DNA of 64,000 nucleotides, from contig JAVYIG010002122.1 in the NCBI GenBank assembly GCA_035222895.1, positions 1 to 64,000 of the forward strand, read 5' to 3'. Source of the DNA: Strongylocentrotus droebachiensis (taxonomy: Eukaryota; Echinodermata; Echinoidea; Camarodonta; Strongylocentrotidae). Shown in pieces: positions 23,801 to 37,761 of the stretch. The position numbers were made by a program, and so were the translations under genes. Below the pieces are notes generated by a model. That model was given only the letters and a program-made list of their open reading frames with translations. It was not told the origin of the DNA and ran no database searches. Position 1 is the first letter of the stretch. Every line of letters begins with the position of its first letter.

Positions 23801-26800
23801 GGAGAGCATGTGAAAATATTTGAAAACACACCCCTAAGTCCGGTGTGTAAAGCTAATACGGGCCGGATTTTTGTGTACTACGAGCCGGACTTTGGTGCGT
23901 GAAAAGTACCCCTTTACCGGACATTTTGGGAACGCGAATGCGGTCCCTCCGACCCCGGAGTATGGGGGGGGGGGGCGGGCATTTTACCAGATAATGTTAT
24001 AATATGTTGACACAATAAGATATAAAGACTAAATAATACAAATATTTATTATACTTAAGAAAGTGATACATTTTGGACCAGTTTAACTCAAGATCCGCAC
24101 AATCTAATAGGTGAAGGGGAAGGTGGAGGTGGGGGCGGGGGACTCTCACCTCTGTGAGTATGTAATTATCACTTAGCTGGCAAGTGACTTCCATATCATC
24201 TTCCTTGACATTCATTTCATCGTCCTCATCCTTAGCGGGTTGATAGTCTGCTTCCTTTCCGATATCATGAACATCTCTCTGCGACAAAGTAATGTGCCAA
24301 TTCGATGTTTATAAAAGAAAAAAATGTCAGACCTCAGAATATTCAAATATTTCATGAATCACCGTGCGAACTTACATAAAATACATATTCAAAAAATAGT
24401 GTACAGTCTGCTGGAGGGGTAATAGCAGTTCTCTGAATAAATTATAGAGGCATTGACAGAGAACTTCCAGAAGAATTTATCATTGACCAAGCCGTTGCAT
24501 AGTAGATTCAATATGAACAAGTTTAACAGTTTGCGGTTTCACAACATGGGTAGTCTTGAAAAGGGCTGTTTGGTTTCAAAGGGGACCGAATAGAAATGAG
24601 AGTGAGCGTAGTTCTTTGAAGGTCTACTTGATATTGTCAAGAGAGAGGTAGACAAAATAAAGGTATTCTTTAGTAAATAGAGTGCAGGAGAGGTGATGGG
24701 TAAACAGAGTCATGACTCTCCCCGTATTTTTAACTTGTCAAGTTCACTAGTCTTTCATGGACTACCCACATGGTTAAAGCGCACATTTAATTAATATTAC
24801 ACAAATCATCATGCAAAACCCAACCTTCGAAGATCATTTAAACCATTGAATAAATGGATTTCCTCAACATGAATTTAAATGTATGGCAAACGGCAAGGGT
24901 TTAGTCTGCGTCTTTTATGTTAATGAATAAATAAGCCGAATCCAATAAAAAAATTTATTATAGTTTGGTTTTATTATTTTTGTTGTGTTTTTGAGATTAC
25001 TTCATATGACATATATTTATGACATACCCAAGAGTTTCCATGAGGTTTAGTGACCATGCGAAACTGCAGCGTCGGTTCCCTACTCTGTGGCATGATCTTC
25101 GGAAGAAAAGGCATGAAGGACATTCGTTTGTCTTTCATAGAGAACGCATCTTTAATCAAAGCCAGAAGTCCTTTTGAGAAGTGCTCTAGTACAATCTCCA
25201 TATGGTTATATGTAACCTTACAGGTGCTTGAAGTTTGTACGATGCGATCAACTTCCCCTCCTGTAAAAAAAAAATATAATGAATTGCACACCAAAAATAG
25301 AAGTAGTAGTAGTACAAGTATGATACATATTCTCTCTTTACAATCAGTGGAAAGATTACCTGTTCTGGTGAGCTTTCACTCGCTGTGCTGAAAGCTTCTT
25401 CACACCTATGTCATATTCTCGACTGGTTGTGAGGAAAGGACAATTTTAAGTTTTATTACCAATCACATGAACTTCTCTGGTGATTTAAGTTGTAATTAAA
25501 GTTGTAGTTGTAGTGATTTCTCACTCGTCATCCAGCTGTCAATGGGTACCTGCCCATTGCTGGGTTAATACTTATTGCTGGGTCATTATGAGGAATAGCG
25601 TTGATCGTGAAGTAAACAACGTTATTATAATTATCATAATCATGTTATCATAATTGTTATCATTATTACTATCATTGTTATAATTTGTATTATTATGATT
25701 GATAATACAATTTATATTATTACTATTATTATCATAAATATTGTTATTGTTTTTTTTTTATTATTATCAACATAAGTATTATTATTATTGCCCTTTTCAT
25801 TATTTTCATCAGTATGATTATTAGTATTATGTACTACTACTACTACTTCTACCAGTGGCGGATCCAGGATTTGCCGACAGGGCGGGGCTAAAATGTGAAA
25901 ATCGCGCCGACCAACATCTCGCTCAGTGGGGGGGGGGGGGGGGGGGGGGGGTAGTGAGCATAATTTTGTTTTCGTATTTGACCCTGAAAGTGTGAAAATC
26001 AATATCTCGCTCAGTGGGGGGGGGGAGGAGGTAGTGAGCATAATTCTTTTTTCGTATTTGATCCTGAAAATTTAAAAATCGTGCCGACCAATATCTCGCT
26101 AAGAAAGGGGGAAGAGGGGGCAGTAGTGAGCATAATTTTTTTTTCGTATTTGACCCTGAAAGTGTGAAAATCTCGCTCAGTGGGGAGGGGGAGCAGATTG
26201 TGTGATCACTTACTAAAAATATATATATATATATATTGATTTATTTTAACATAAAATAAAAAAAGCCAGGCCCCTCCCCCCCCCCCCCCCCCCCCCCCCC
26301 CACTCCGGGGTCGGAATGACCGCATGCGTGTTACCAAAAGGTACGGTAAAGGGGTACTTTTCACGCACCAAATTCCGGCTCGTAGTACACCAAAATTGAC
26401 TTTACACATCAGACTTAGGGGGTGTTTTCAAAAGGAGGGAACACGCATATGCGTACCCTAAATAACACTGAGTGGGGGGGGGGGGGTCGGGGGGGCCGGG
26501 CTACATGTACTTTTATTCATCCTGTTGAAGAGCCCAGCCAAATTATCATTTTTTTTGTCAATCTACGATCCTTTAATTTACTCCACTCAGTTTTTAAACA
26601 ACTATGCTAAGATGAGTTCAGTTTGGTTTGCTTAGAATTTGCATACATGTAAATGGTGACGGTTTGAGTGCTTTCCATTTAGTTGGAGGGTACGTGATTT
26701 TATAAGAAACTGAGTATTCAAAATTAAATCATTTTTTCTTCTGATTTAGACATGCTAATTAACTTTCGGTTTATTGATCACATATCTTTACCGTGATTCA

Positions 26801-29800
26801 TGGAGTACAGAACGACCTGCACTTTTTTCGGATCAATGAGGTTGGCACAATGGGGAATCTTCAATCTGACAGGTTTCTCTGATACGAACTGTAATCCTGA
26901 CGGAAGACACCGGAAGCCATAAGTAACAAGCGTCTCGTCGTGTCTCAGAGTGATTTCAGGTGGGACATCTGTAAGAACATCTAAAGTTATCGTTTCACAA
27001 GAACCATCTGGCAGTGCACCGGGAGGGATGGAGAGAGTGAGTCCGTATAACGGAATATGTAGCTCTCCTCCGGTTTGGTCAAAGATCCCTTCAGAATGGT
27101 ATTTGTCTACGGTTAAAATCATTTGTAACATTATCAATACATGTATCAATTATGATGCGAGGAGATCTAAACTTTGTTAATATGAATATTAAATGCATTT
27201 TGTATTTGAAATAAATTCAATAAACTATTTTTTTGACAATTACCCCCCGGAAAATTACCCCTAGGACAATTATTCCCCAGGGGCGGTATTCTGAACCCTG
27301 TGTTATCTCTAATATTGTTGTATCCTTGAAGATAAGATAAAGTTGGTATTCTGAACATTGTTGTAACTTTTGTGTTATCTTTTGTTGCATTTTTTCTCTC
27401 AGCTCATTGGCCGCGCCTGCGCTCATACTTTGGTGCGCTTGTAATTGTGCACATTATTAATAAAGTGGCGTTTAATCCTCATTTGCATATGCGCACGAGA
27501 GATAATATGTCGAGATAGTTGGTATTCTGAAAGTTGTTGTATCTTTTATCTTATCTTATCTTGCATGGTATTTACAACAATATTTACAACAGGTAGGGGG
27601 TTGTTGTATCTTTCGTGGTGATATAATAGCGGCAATCTTTCTTGCCCAGAACCAACTTAGTGCCAATAGACGAGTTAGAAGAAGGTTGTGTGTTGACTGG
27701 AGACATCAAAGATGAGACATTTCTAAGAAATTACATGCTAGGATATGACGTTTTTAATGCTCTCATCTCTGTGATGTTTCTTGAAAGCGTGACTTGTCTT
27801 TATGATCCATGTGCATGCACAGCGCATATGAGGACGCGCATGTATAATAAGCGCTCAATTAACTAATTACGCCAAAGATTTAGTATGCGCGAAGATGTAG
27901 CATAAAGTACTCCTATTTGTTGACCTACTTATCATGCTTATATAAAATAGATTTTGATTGGTAGGGTCCATAAAAATGGGCGTGTCAACAGCGGTCAAAG
28001 ATAAGATAGAGGCGGTCCTTCAAGAGATAACACAGGGATAAAACAATGTTCAGAATACCAACTTACAACAATATTAGCGCTGTGTTATCTCTGTAAGATA
28101 CAACAAAAGATAACACAATACTTACAACAATGTTCAGAATACCGCCCCAGGACTTTTGGAGGCCTATGTTTATTTTGCTTATGTCAATCTGCCAGTTATA
28201 TTGAGGGGCGTCATGGTTTTATTAGAATCTATTTGAGCCAATAAACATATACATATTTCATGTTCCTTTTAAATCAGTACAGCTTGAATTTTGGTGTAGT
28301 ACCTGAACCTAAACCAGTATGCCTACAAGTATAGTTAGGCTGAGCCCAAGGAGTTTACAGTGTCGGGATTATACATGATTGTTATATGCATGATGGTATA
28401 AATTTGGTAAGTGATCAAGTTAAGTATTTTCATTTCAATTCAATTAAATATGTATTTCATTCTCAATACTAACAACATACATAAAATATATACACATCAG
28501 AGTAATACCAATATAAATCAATACAGAACAATTAGAACAACAAAACAATTTTTTGATTTTCTAACTTAACCAAATCCTTGTCAAATTAGCTGAAACAAAT
28601 TTGCAATTTGCAATTTGGACTCCTTATGTAATCATTACAACTGGCCATAGGTGAGCACTGATGTTTTCCAATACAAATAAGCAGATGAATATGTCTTAAA
28701 ACTAAATCATTCCAACATGTTAGCCTATGGACGTTTTTTTTTTTAAATCGTTAAAAATTCATTTTTTGTTCATTATGTCCATTTCATCCAACCCCCCACC
28801 GTAATTTTTCCATTTAGTAATAGCAAACATTTTGCCGAGGTAAGCAAAAACATGAATATTCATGAACACCATGGACTATTCGATTATTAACAGAGGGGTG
28901 CAATTGTGTGCACCACATCAAACTCCCCTACTTTCAGTCAAGTATTTCATTGTATTACGTAGTTTGGTAGGTTTATTTTACCAACTGTTTAATTATCAGA
29001 TATCAATGATAGTTTAAAGATATGGAAAATGTTCTTGTATTTCATATTTAGCAAAGCAATCTCACATACAAAATCACTATCAAGTGTCGTCTGATCCGCC
29101 GATTGCCGTCTGCTATATACGTTCAAGGCACATTTATCTGTGGACTGTGATGTACACAGTTTACTCGTCATTGTAGATTTATGATTAGCCATCTGTCATG
29201 TATTAGTCTTTAATTGTTGACACACATACAATTACCACACTCTCACTTCCCCTCCCCAACACACCATTTCCGTACACCCGGTTCACACATCATACCCAAT
29301 GGCATATACACCCTGCAACATAGTGCAACATTCTAGTTTTGTAGTGACGGCGAACTAGCTACGTTTGTGCTGGCGAAAATGAGACAACCGGAGCAATACG
29401 TGAGTGTTAAATTTGAAAGAAAATACAATTTAAATGACAAAATAATCTTTGTTTGATCAAAATCGGTTCAGAGACGGCTGAAACATCCATAAATATAACG
29501 ATTTCTAATATTTGTCTTTCACCTCAACTATTAGATAATTTGAAAAATCCGTTGAAAAAACGAAATAGTGCCCTTTACGTTCCTTTAGCCAATGCGGATG
29601 TGTTTTTTGTGTGTGTGGCTTTTTTGCGTTGGTTATATTACGCACAACCAGCCGGCCCAATGCTGTTATTATTAATTAATTAATTAATTAACGGTCATCG
29701 TATTTTATTTAAAGTGGAGCTGAATTGGTAGATCGTATTGGCTAAATTTCACACATTTCGGGGTCTTAAATAACCTTCATAGCAATTTTAGGTCCTAAAA

Positions 29801-32800
29801 GGGCACTAGAAGTGTCATAGACAAAAATAAGAGCAATAACCATTCATTTTGAAGGCAATTGCGGCCTGAAAACAGAACTCAACTATTTGTTTAATATTTG
29901 ATGAAAATAAACAGGTAAACATGGTTCACTTAATGTCATTTGGAACATGATTCATTTCCTCACTTATCAAAACCAACACAAATATTAAAGATATAAAGGG
30001 GATAACTACCTTCATCTTCATGTCGCACATCAATACTCGGGCCTCTAGAACGAAAGACAAACATTTATTGTAAAATTTGAGCAATATCTAGGTCATAGTT
30101 AGGAGATAATGGGCTTCAATCAAAATGTCTTTTTCCAGTTTGCGCTGTTGCAAAGATAAAAGTCGTATTGACCCTTGTCATGACGATTTGGTCATTTTGA
30201 CAACTTCTGATGCCCAAACGCAACATTATGGTCACGCTTGATTAGGGTGAGGTGTATTTTCACATCGTAAGTAAATTTATTTTAATTGAATCCATAGTTG
30301 TTTTATTGAGAATAAAAGAATAACAATGCATCACAGCCTAAACGGCCTAATTGGGTTCACATTTGAAATACAATATATAAAAACATTCAAAGCGAGTTAC
30401 ATCAAAATTAATGAACGGAACTTTGTTTTGTCAAACGTTTTAAATTAAATTTAACTTTAAAACTCTCATTTTATCTTCCTAAATCAATTGATGGGAGGTT
30501 TGATAACCTGTTCTATTTAAAATGTGCCCTGATGCCAAAAAAGTGGTCAACTGACTTCCATCAGCATAGGCACATCGAGCTGCAGTTAAGTCGCTCGACT
30601 CGTCCAATCTGACTTTCTAACATTACGTTATCGGGTCTAAACAAGTTGTTTTATCAGTTGTTTAAGCTAAGACAAAAAGCTTATGGCTAAGAAGTCTTTC
30701 CTAAGACAAATTCGAAAACATTTTCATTAGACTTGAGACAAATATTTTAGAAGTGTATTCAGTACGGGTCCTGGTTCACAGTATACCATCCCTTTACTCT
30801 CTCCAATTTTTGCTCTCTTCTGATGTTGACCTGTGTAATTACATTCAATTAGATTAGTTGTCCTGACGTTGCTGATATCTGCACACATTTTCATATGGTA
30901 TTTGACCAGGGCTAAAATTAATTTTTTGTCCACGGGGGCTCTTCCCCCCAAAAAAGAGCCCCCGTGAGCCTTCTTACGGGGGCTCTTTTAGTGCTGACGG
31001 GGGCTCTTATTTTAATACAAATTTCCATTGAATTGGTACCCATGAAACTCCTAAATTCCTTGTTTTTTATCATTATCATTTATCGTCCACGAGCCGCAAA
31101 GCGGCGAGGCGATTTTTTTGGTGCTATTTTGAACCCCCGTAAGTGATATTTTCTTGGCATCTACTAACGTGCGGAGCATTTTTGTGGTGCTATTTTGAAC
31201 CCCCGTAAGTGATGCTTTCCTGGCATCTACTGACATCTATACTGTGTAGGTCTGGACACATGATGGCATTTTTCTATGCACATCACATTTTCACTTGGCA
31301 GCCCAAGGGGGAGGGGGGATAGGAGGGTTAAACCCCCTAAACCGCATAGATCCGCCCCTGCAACATCTTTGGTCTTGTTCTTCTTCTCGATATTGATTTA
31401 CTGGTCGAGGTACATAATTTGCTGGTCTTTTAGAATCACCAGATTTCAGAGGATTCACACTTTTCACAACGAAAAACTTCTGCATATTTCAGTCTTTGCG
31501 TGATGGTCTCCAGTTCCAGCAGATATTAGGCGTCAGCGTTCAAACCTGTACTACCGGCGCAGTATAGCCACTGCTGACGGTCGCACAATATAGTACGAGC
31601 TTCCGTTTTTTGGTATCGGTAATACTCATAGAGATGGGAGAGATAGCGCCATCTAAGTTCTATTTCATAGGTTTAAGGTTTGAAAATTGATACTCAATAT
31701 TGTGTTAAAGTTATATCAGAAAAGATAATCTTTATTTAATAATTCCACGGGGGCGATTTTTAATTTTGCAATCGCCCCCGTGAGCAACCTGACGGGGGCG
31801 ATTATGGAGCTCACGGGGGCGAATCGGGGTTGATCCGAGTACTCAACAATTTTAAATGTACGTCTGGAGATGGACGATGTTATTTTTTTTAATTCTTTAA
31901 AATGTTATTCTATGTTATGTTTATTCCCCCTTCTCTTATACCTGTCAGTACAAGTATGAGGTGTAGTCATAATAGGCATTGATAAAGACATTGAAAACCG
32001 TTGCACAAGAACGCAAACAATTCTTGTTTATACCCTTCTGATCTACGCTGGAATATAGTTGATAACAAAGCTATTTTAACAATAACAATTTATTCTCTTT
32101 TTATGATGCTTTATGATGATTGTTTTACCTAAGAAATAATGTACATGCTTTTATATGCTGTTACTTGTCATATTTAAAATATAATGCATTTGAAGAGCCA
32201 TACTTTCCAGGGAACTTTTTTTTCTTTGATGTTCTTCCACACTTGCAAGATAACAATGATAACGCTAACGCATTATTCTTCACCTCTCCCCAAACCCAAC
32301 CTTCTATTTAATTCATCTCCAGAGCAATTGGTCATGAGGAAAAATGCCATATCAAATAAGGGCACGAGCACCTTCACTTGGTTTGGAAACCGGGAAATCC
32401 CGGTTCGAGGTCACTGCTTTACCATTAAGCCATCGCGCCTCCTCATCTAGCCAGTATGGTATCCGAAGTCCCTGATTTAATATTGTGCGGCGCGGATAAC
32501 AGGAGTCTTAATATAGAATATTAATGAGTGTCAGGAAGACGTAATGTCGTAAAATTCTTTCAAATTTTAATTTTATTTTATTTTCTTCCTTCTGTTATTG
32601 ACGATAGGGGCATCCCCCCCCCCCAACAACTACAAAAAATCATTTATCTATGCAAATCTGAATTGTAGTCAAAATGTACTTTGATGATCGCATTTCAAAA
32701 CCGTATAGTATTATATTGTAACAGAACGCAAGCAACCCTTCTTATACATTTTGATCTATGCTGGATTACATTTAATAATTATCTAAGAACGATATCGAAA

Positions 32801-33941
32801 AATTATTATTTTTATTTAAGATATGAATTATCCCAACAATGAGGTTTTAAAGAAGAATGATTAGCGAATATCAACATCAGCGATTTAGAGATTCTAACCT
32901 GGCTTTAGAAGTAGAAACTTCACCGGTTGCTGCTGATGCATCGTTAGGGGGGATGTCAGCTGATGTGGGTGCAGACGGTCTCGGGGACGCGGAATCTGTT
33001 TTGTTCGGTGATGCCTCGGTCGTATCTGATAGAGGAATGGGATATTGTGTTATCAAAAATCATTTATATTCAGTTTAATATGTTGTTGCTATTGCGTGCA
33101 TAATCATGTTGCATTAGAAATGTAATCACAATTCAAAAACATAAGTAAACTTGTTCAAGTGGTTTTCTCTTGTTATACGAATTTAATAATATAATGATAG
33201 TCAAAATCATGCCATTCGGTAATTCAATCCCGTCTTCAATCGACAGGAAACACAAATTGTCTGACCACCCTATGCATGAAATGTCCATCGTTCTTCGACA
33301 CGGAATTATTTAAAAGTATGAGCTGTTGTAAAAAAAGTACCTTGTGTTTGTAATGTTACAACATTAAAAGACAAAAGCTTTGTGATAAGTAAAATGTGAT
33401 CATTTCCACGTAATTGCATTTAAGTTTACCCAAAAAACTGAAGTTGAGCTGTAAAGTGAAAGAAAATGTACTCAATATTTATATTCAAGTTGGGCTTTCC
33501 AAATACAACGATTATATTTTGAGTGCTCACATGAAATTAAAAGGTCTGGTGCAAACATGTATGCTTATAGTGACAACTGTGTGTGTACTGGTTGTTGGAA
33601 TTTTAAAGTGTGATTTTGCAGTAATAATAAACAATAACACATAATATATAATGTTGTACCTTACATTGCTGTATTTCGTTTTTAGTTAGTCGCATTTTTG
33701 TATTATTGTTGTTTCATTCATATTGTACGAAGACAATTATTGCGCTTTGGAACATGGTCCATTTCTCTAATAATAATAATTATTATAAAACAATGATGAT
33801 GTATCTATATAGCGCAATTTACATATGTACATTTTCAAATGCGCTTCAGAGTTTATATATTGGTAAACAGAACAGTTGAATTTTCAGATATTTTTTGAAG
33901 GTATAGACAGATTGTTGGTTACTTGCCAAAATACATATATA

Positions 33942-33980
<39 letters not shown>

Positions 33981-36900
33981 GAGTTGCCTACCTTCATCTT
34001 CATGATGCTCGCCAATACTCAGAACTCTAAAAATGAAAGGCCAACATTGCAGGGACATTTTAAGCAATATCCAGGTACAGACAAAAGATTCGTATCATCG
34101 ACATCAATCTAAGATTCGGTTACTAATGCTAGATTCATTTATTCTTTTGAAGAAGACAAAACGATCTTTAGATTCAGTTGATCACCATGTTGACATTGTT
34201 TATGACTATCCAGTAGTTTTTTTCGAAAATGATATCAAACAAGGTATAGAAGTCGTCAACATGAATAAGGTGATTAGTATAGGCTAGTCAGTTTTTCACA
34301 ATTATTATTACAAGTAATCAGAGTAGCCCATCGTAATCAAGAGAAAAGCAGACAAAATACACTTGATATTTGGTGTCAAAAGAAAGAAAGGAGAGGATAC
34401 AGAGCAATTCATTATGGATGTGGCAAAGCGTATAGGTATACTCCTGTCTCTAAAGGAGAACGACAGGTCTCATCGAAATGGTAACCTCTACCAGCTCAAG
34501 AGGAGACACTTATATACGGGATAGCCAGAATCGTCAACAGAAGTCAACAAATCACCCTATGAACAGGAAAAAAAATCATTCACGCCCCATCTTGGGAACG
34601 TTTACAACATACAGGTCTACATAAGCACCCATGACGAACATATAACTCCTAAAAGACACCGGAATAATCATTATGGAGGATCTTATCAAAAGTAAACTAG
34701 ATCTTTTGAAAGCTACTTACATATGCGATGTCATCGGTAAAGTCATCGCACTGATCAAAGCATCAAATGGGAAAAAAGGGACGAAACTCATCATGATCTC
34801 AAATGAAATTGGCTTGAAGAACGTGCCCAAATCTAGACGAGAAGATAAATCACACTTTACACATTACATTATAATATACAATGAACTGTACTAAATAACC
34901 TGAAATAGCATAATCTATCATAGATTATGCTAAAGATCATAATGAAAACAGCGAAATGTTCTTTAATACAATATTAGATGTAATGCTAAGTATATTACTC
35001 ATTGCGGATGTAGTATCGAAAATAATACCGCTAGTGTATGTATGGTCAACAAGGAAGATCACGACGTTTCGTGCGCCGCTGCAACACTTCGTCAGGTAAT
35101 AATACTTAGGTATAGAGAGGTAAAACTGTTACATTTTTGAGAATAAATATATTTGATAATATTAAATGAAAAAGCCAAAACATTGATGTATTGAATAGGC
35201 TACGTGAATTTGTCCCCCTAAATATATTGTTATTGTTGTGTTAAAAATACCTTAATTTTACCATATTTGAATTATGGACTAACGGTTTGGGGATCTTCTA
35301 ATAAATGTTTATTAAACAGAATCTTAATAGTATAGAAAAGACTAATTAGAATATTTATCTTTATGATTTCAGAGCACATACTGCCCCACTATCTAAAACG
35401 TGGTCGAGTGGTTTAAGGCGCTTTACTGGAGATGCGAATGTCGAGGGTTCGAATCCCGACACGGCACTAATATCCTTTGCCAAGATATTTACCTGCAATT
35501 GCTACTCTCCACCCAGATGTTAAATGGGTACCCGGTTGGATGCGAACGTTCATGTGGTTGAACGAGCAAGTGTGCGCTTGTAAAATGGCGACTGGCTGGA
35601 ATGCTCCCCAGGGAGAGGAAAATGTGCATATATTGTGTGCGGGTAAGCGATGACCGGGGTAATAAAATTATATCTGTAAAGCGCTTTGGCACATCGTCGG
35701 ATCGATGTATTGAGTGCTATATAAACACGGAATATTATTATTCATATAGCGCCGTTTAGTCTCATTTCACCACGCCCCCTATCGTCAGAGTCAGCAGCCT
35801 AACATGTTAGACTATGGAATTTTACCCCCCCCAAAAAATAGTTAAAAAAACTTCTTTTTTTTTTAAACGAAAAGCACATTCACCCTGACGTACGTTATCA
35901 CTAGCTCTTTCATTGGAACCCTCATGTCCCATTGACTTTTGAAAGTTCACCCACCGTAATTTGATCAAAATAGGTTGCAAGCTCGTCATTGCCTATAATA
36001 CACATGTGAAACAAGTCGAACTTTGGACTCAGTTTGCCAAGCGATTTTAAGATTATAGGTTAAGCACACGAAGGATAAGAAGCATGAATTATCATGAAAG
36101 ATCACTTCTGCTTGGTTCATTATGTCCATTTTACCCAACCCCCCCCCCCCCCCACCTTTAGTAAAAGCAAAAATTTTGCCGAGGTAAGCAAAAACATGAA
36201 TATTCATGAACGGTCAGACAATACAGCCTTTTAGTACGTAACGTATAGTGAATAGGAATGGGCGATGATCCGTCCAGGAGGTAAAGGTCAGTGGTTTGTG
36301 CTGGCAATGTTCCAGCGAGCGAAAATGAGATAACCGGAGCAATATGATGATTATTTTGATTATGACTTTGGTATTTGTATGTACTTATATTAATAATAAT
36401 AATAATAATAATAATAGCCTAATAGTCCACTCCAAATTTTATTAAACCGAAACGGAAATTCTTTTTGCCCAATTGATCGTGAGCCCGGCAGCCACTGAGC
36501 AGCGCCAGATCGACGTTGCTCTATCCCTTATTGTTGAACGCCAAACAAGGTAGCAACAACTCCCATCTTTTAACGTCTTTTGGTATGACGCGGCCGGGGT
36601 TCGAACCCACGACCTCCCGGATGTGCGGCGGACGCTCTACTGACTGAGCCAACACTCTTATAAAGAATTATTACCATTTAACTTTTACTCTTTGTTTATC
36701 GAACAATTCTGACATTCACAATTAAAATAGCCTTGTATTCTGAAATAATCTACCTGAAAATATCACTTTTTTTTAATCCCCCACATTGACATTAATTTGT
36801 TTGAACGCCAATGTTATTCACTGTTTCTGCTTTTGTTCTTGTTGATTTTTTTTCCAAATTATTATTATGTCATTAATGTCTTGAATAATTATTATGTGTA

Positions 36901-37724
36901 ATGATTGTTGTTGTTATGGAAGTGTGTAAAATTAATCGATTCAATTAAATTCGTATGTTAGGTATGTGTTTAGAAATTAAGACGGTAACTTTACGCTAAA
37001 GAGCAAAACGGGGAACATTTTGGCTCATTTCAAGAACCTTTTAACTCACATACTACATTTGAACGTTGCTATTACTTGTAATAGCAAATTAAGCACGCTC
37101 ATATCTTGCTATTCAGAAACACTTCCTATTTACTTACATGACTAAAGTATTAATATTGCACCCTTTTCATTCTATGTTACTCAACAATTACAAAAAGAAA
37201 TTTAATACAAGACAGGCCAACTTACAACGTTTCGGAAAGCATCCCTCCTCCTCCTCTAGCAACGTGATGGAACTGTACGATGAAAATAATAAGAAGAAGA
37301 ACATCACAAACAATACTACTACTAATGCTACTACTACTACTACTACTACTTATACTACTACTAATACTACTACTACTACTAATAATAATAATAATAATAC
37401 TACTAATAATAACAAAATTAATAATGGTGATATCATAATAGCAAAATTAATAATATAAGTATGTAAGTATAATAATTTAATGTCATTTTCAGGAAATTTG
37501 GTTTCCACTGGTTACAGAGTAATACAATACAGATATGTACATGAAATGTTACATGTCTGTGATAAACATACATAATGAATGAGTAATAAATGAGTACGCC
37601 ACGGTTAAAGGTGGTTATAGAGATAATCAGATTCCATTTTACAAAATATGAAGCTAGAATATTTAATATTATTATTCCATATTAAATCTTAAATTGTTTA
37701 TTAATACTTAAATTATTATTATTA

Positions 37725-37761
<37 letters not shown>

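Noticed and set aside
28989..29192. Possible exon (minus strand) with CTSQSTDKCALNVYSRRQS and a GTATGT donor
   Set aside because: The acceptor has a poor pyrimidine tract, and exons A2 and ZU5 already join in phase without it; inclusion is not needed.
36590..36657. tRNA gene
   Set aside because: Box A and box B are present, but the cloverleaf stems do not close and a SINE body with an ATT tail follows; called as SINE. The same applies at 35401, 21240, 32390, 18330 and 52560.
37300..37440. CRISPR-like or coding repeat (Thr/Asn-rich)
   Set aside because: Simple (TAC)n/(AAT)n microsatellite; no spacers, and the genome is eukaryotic.
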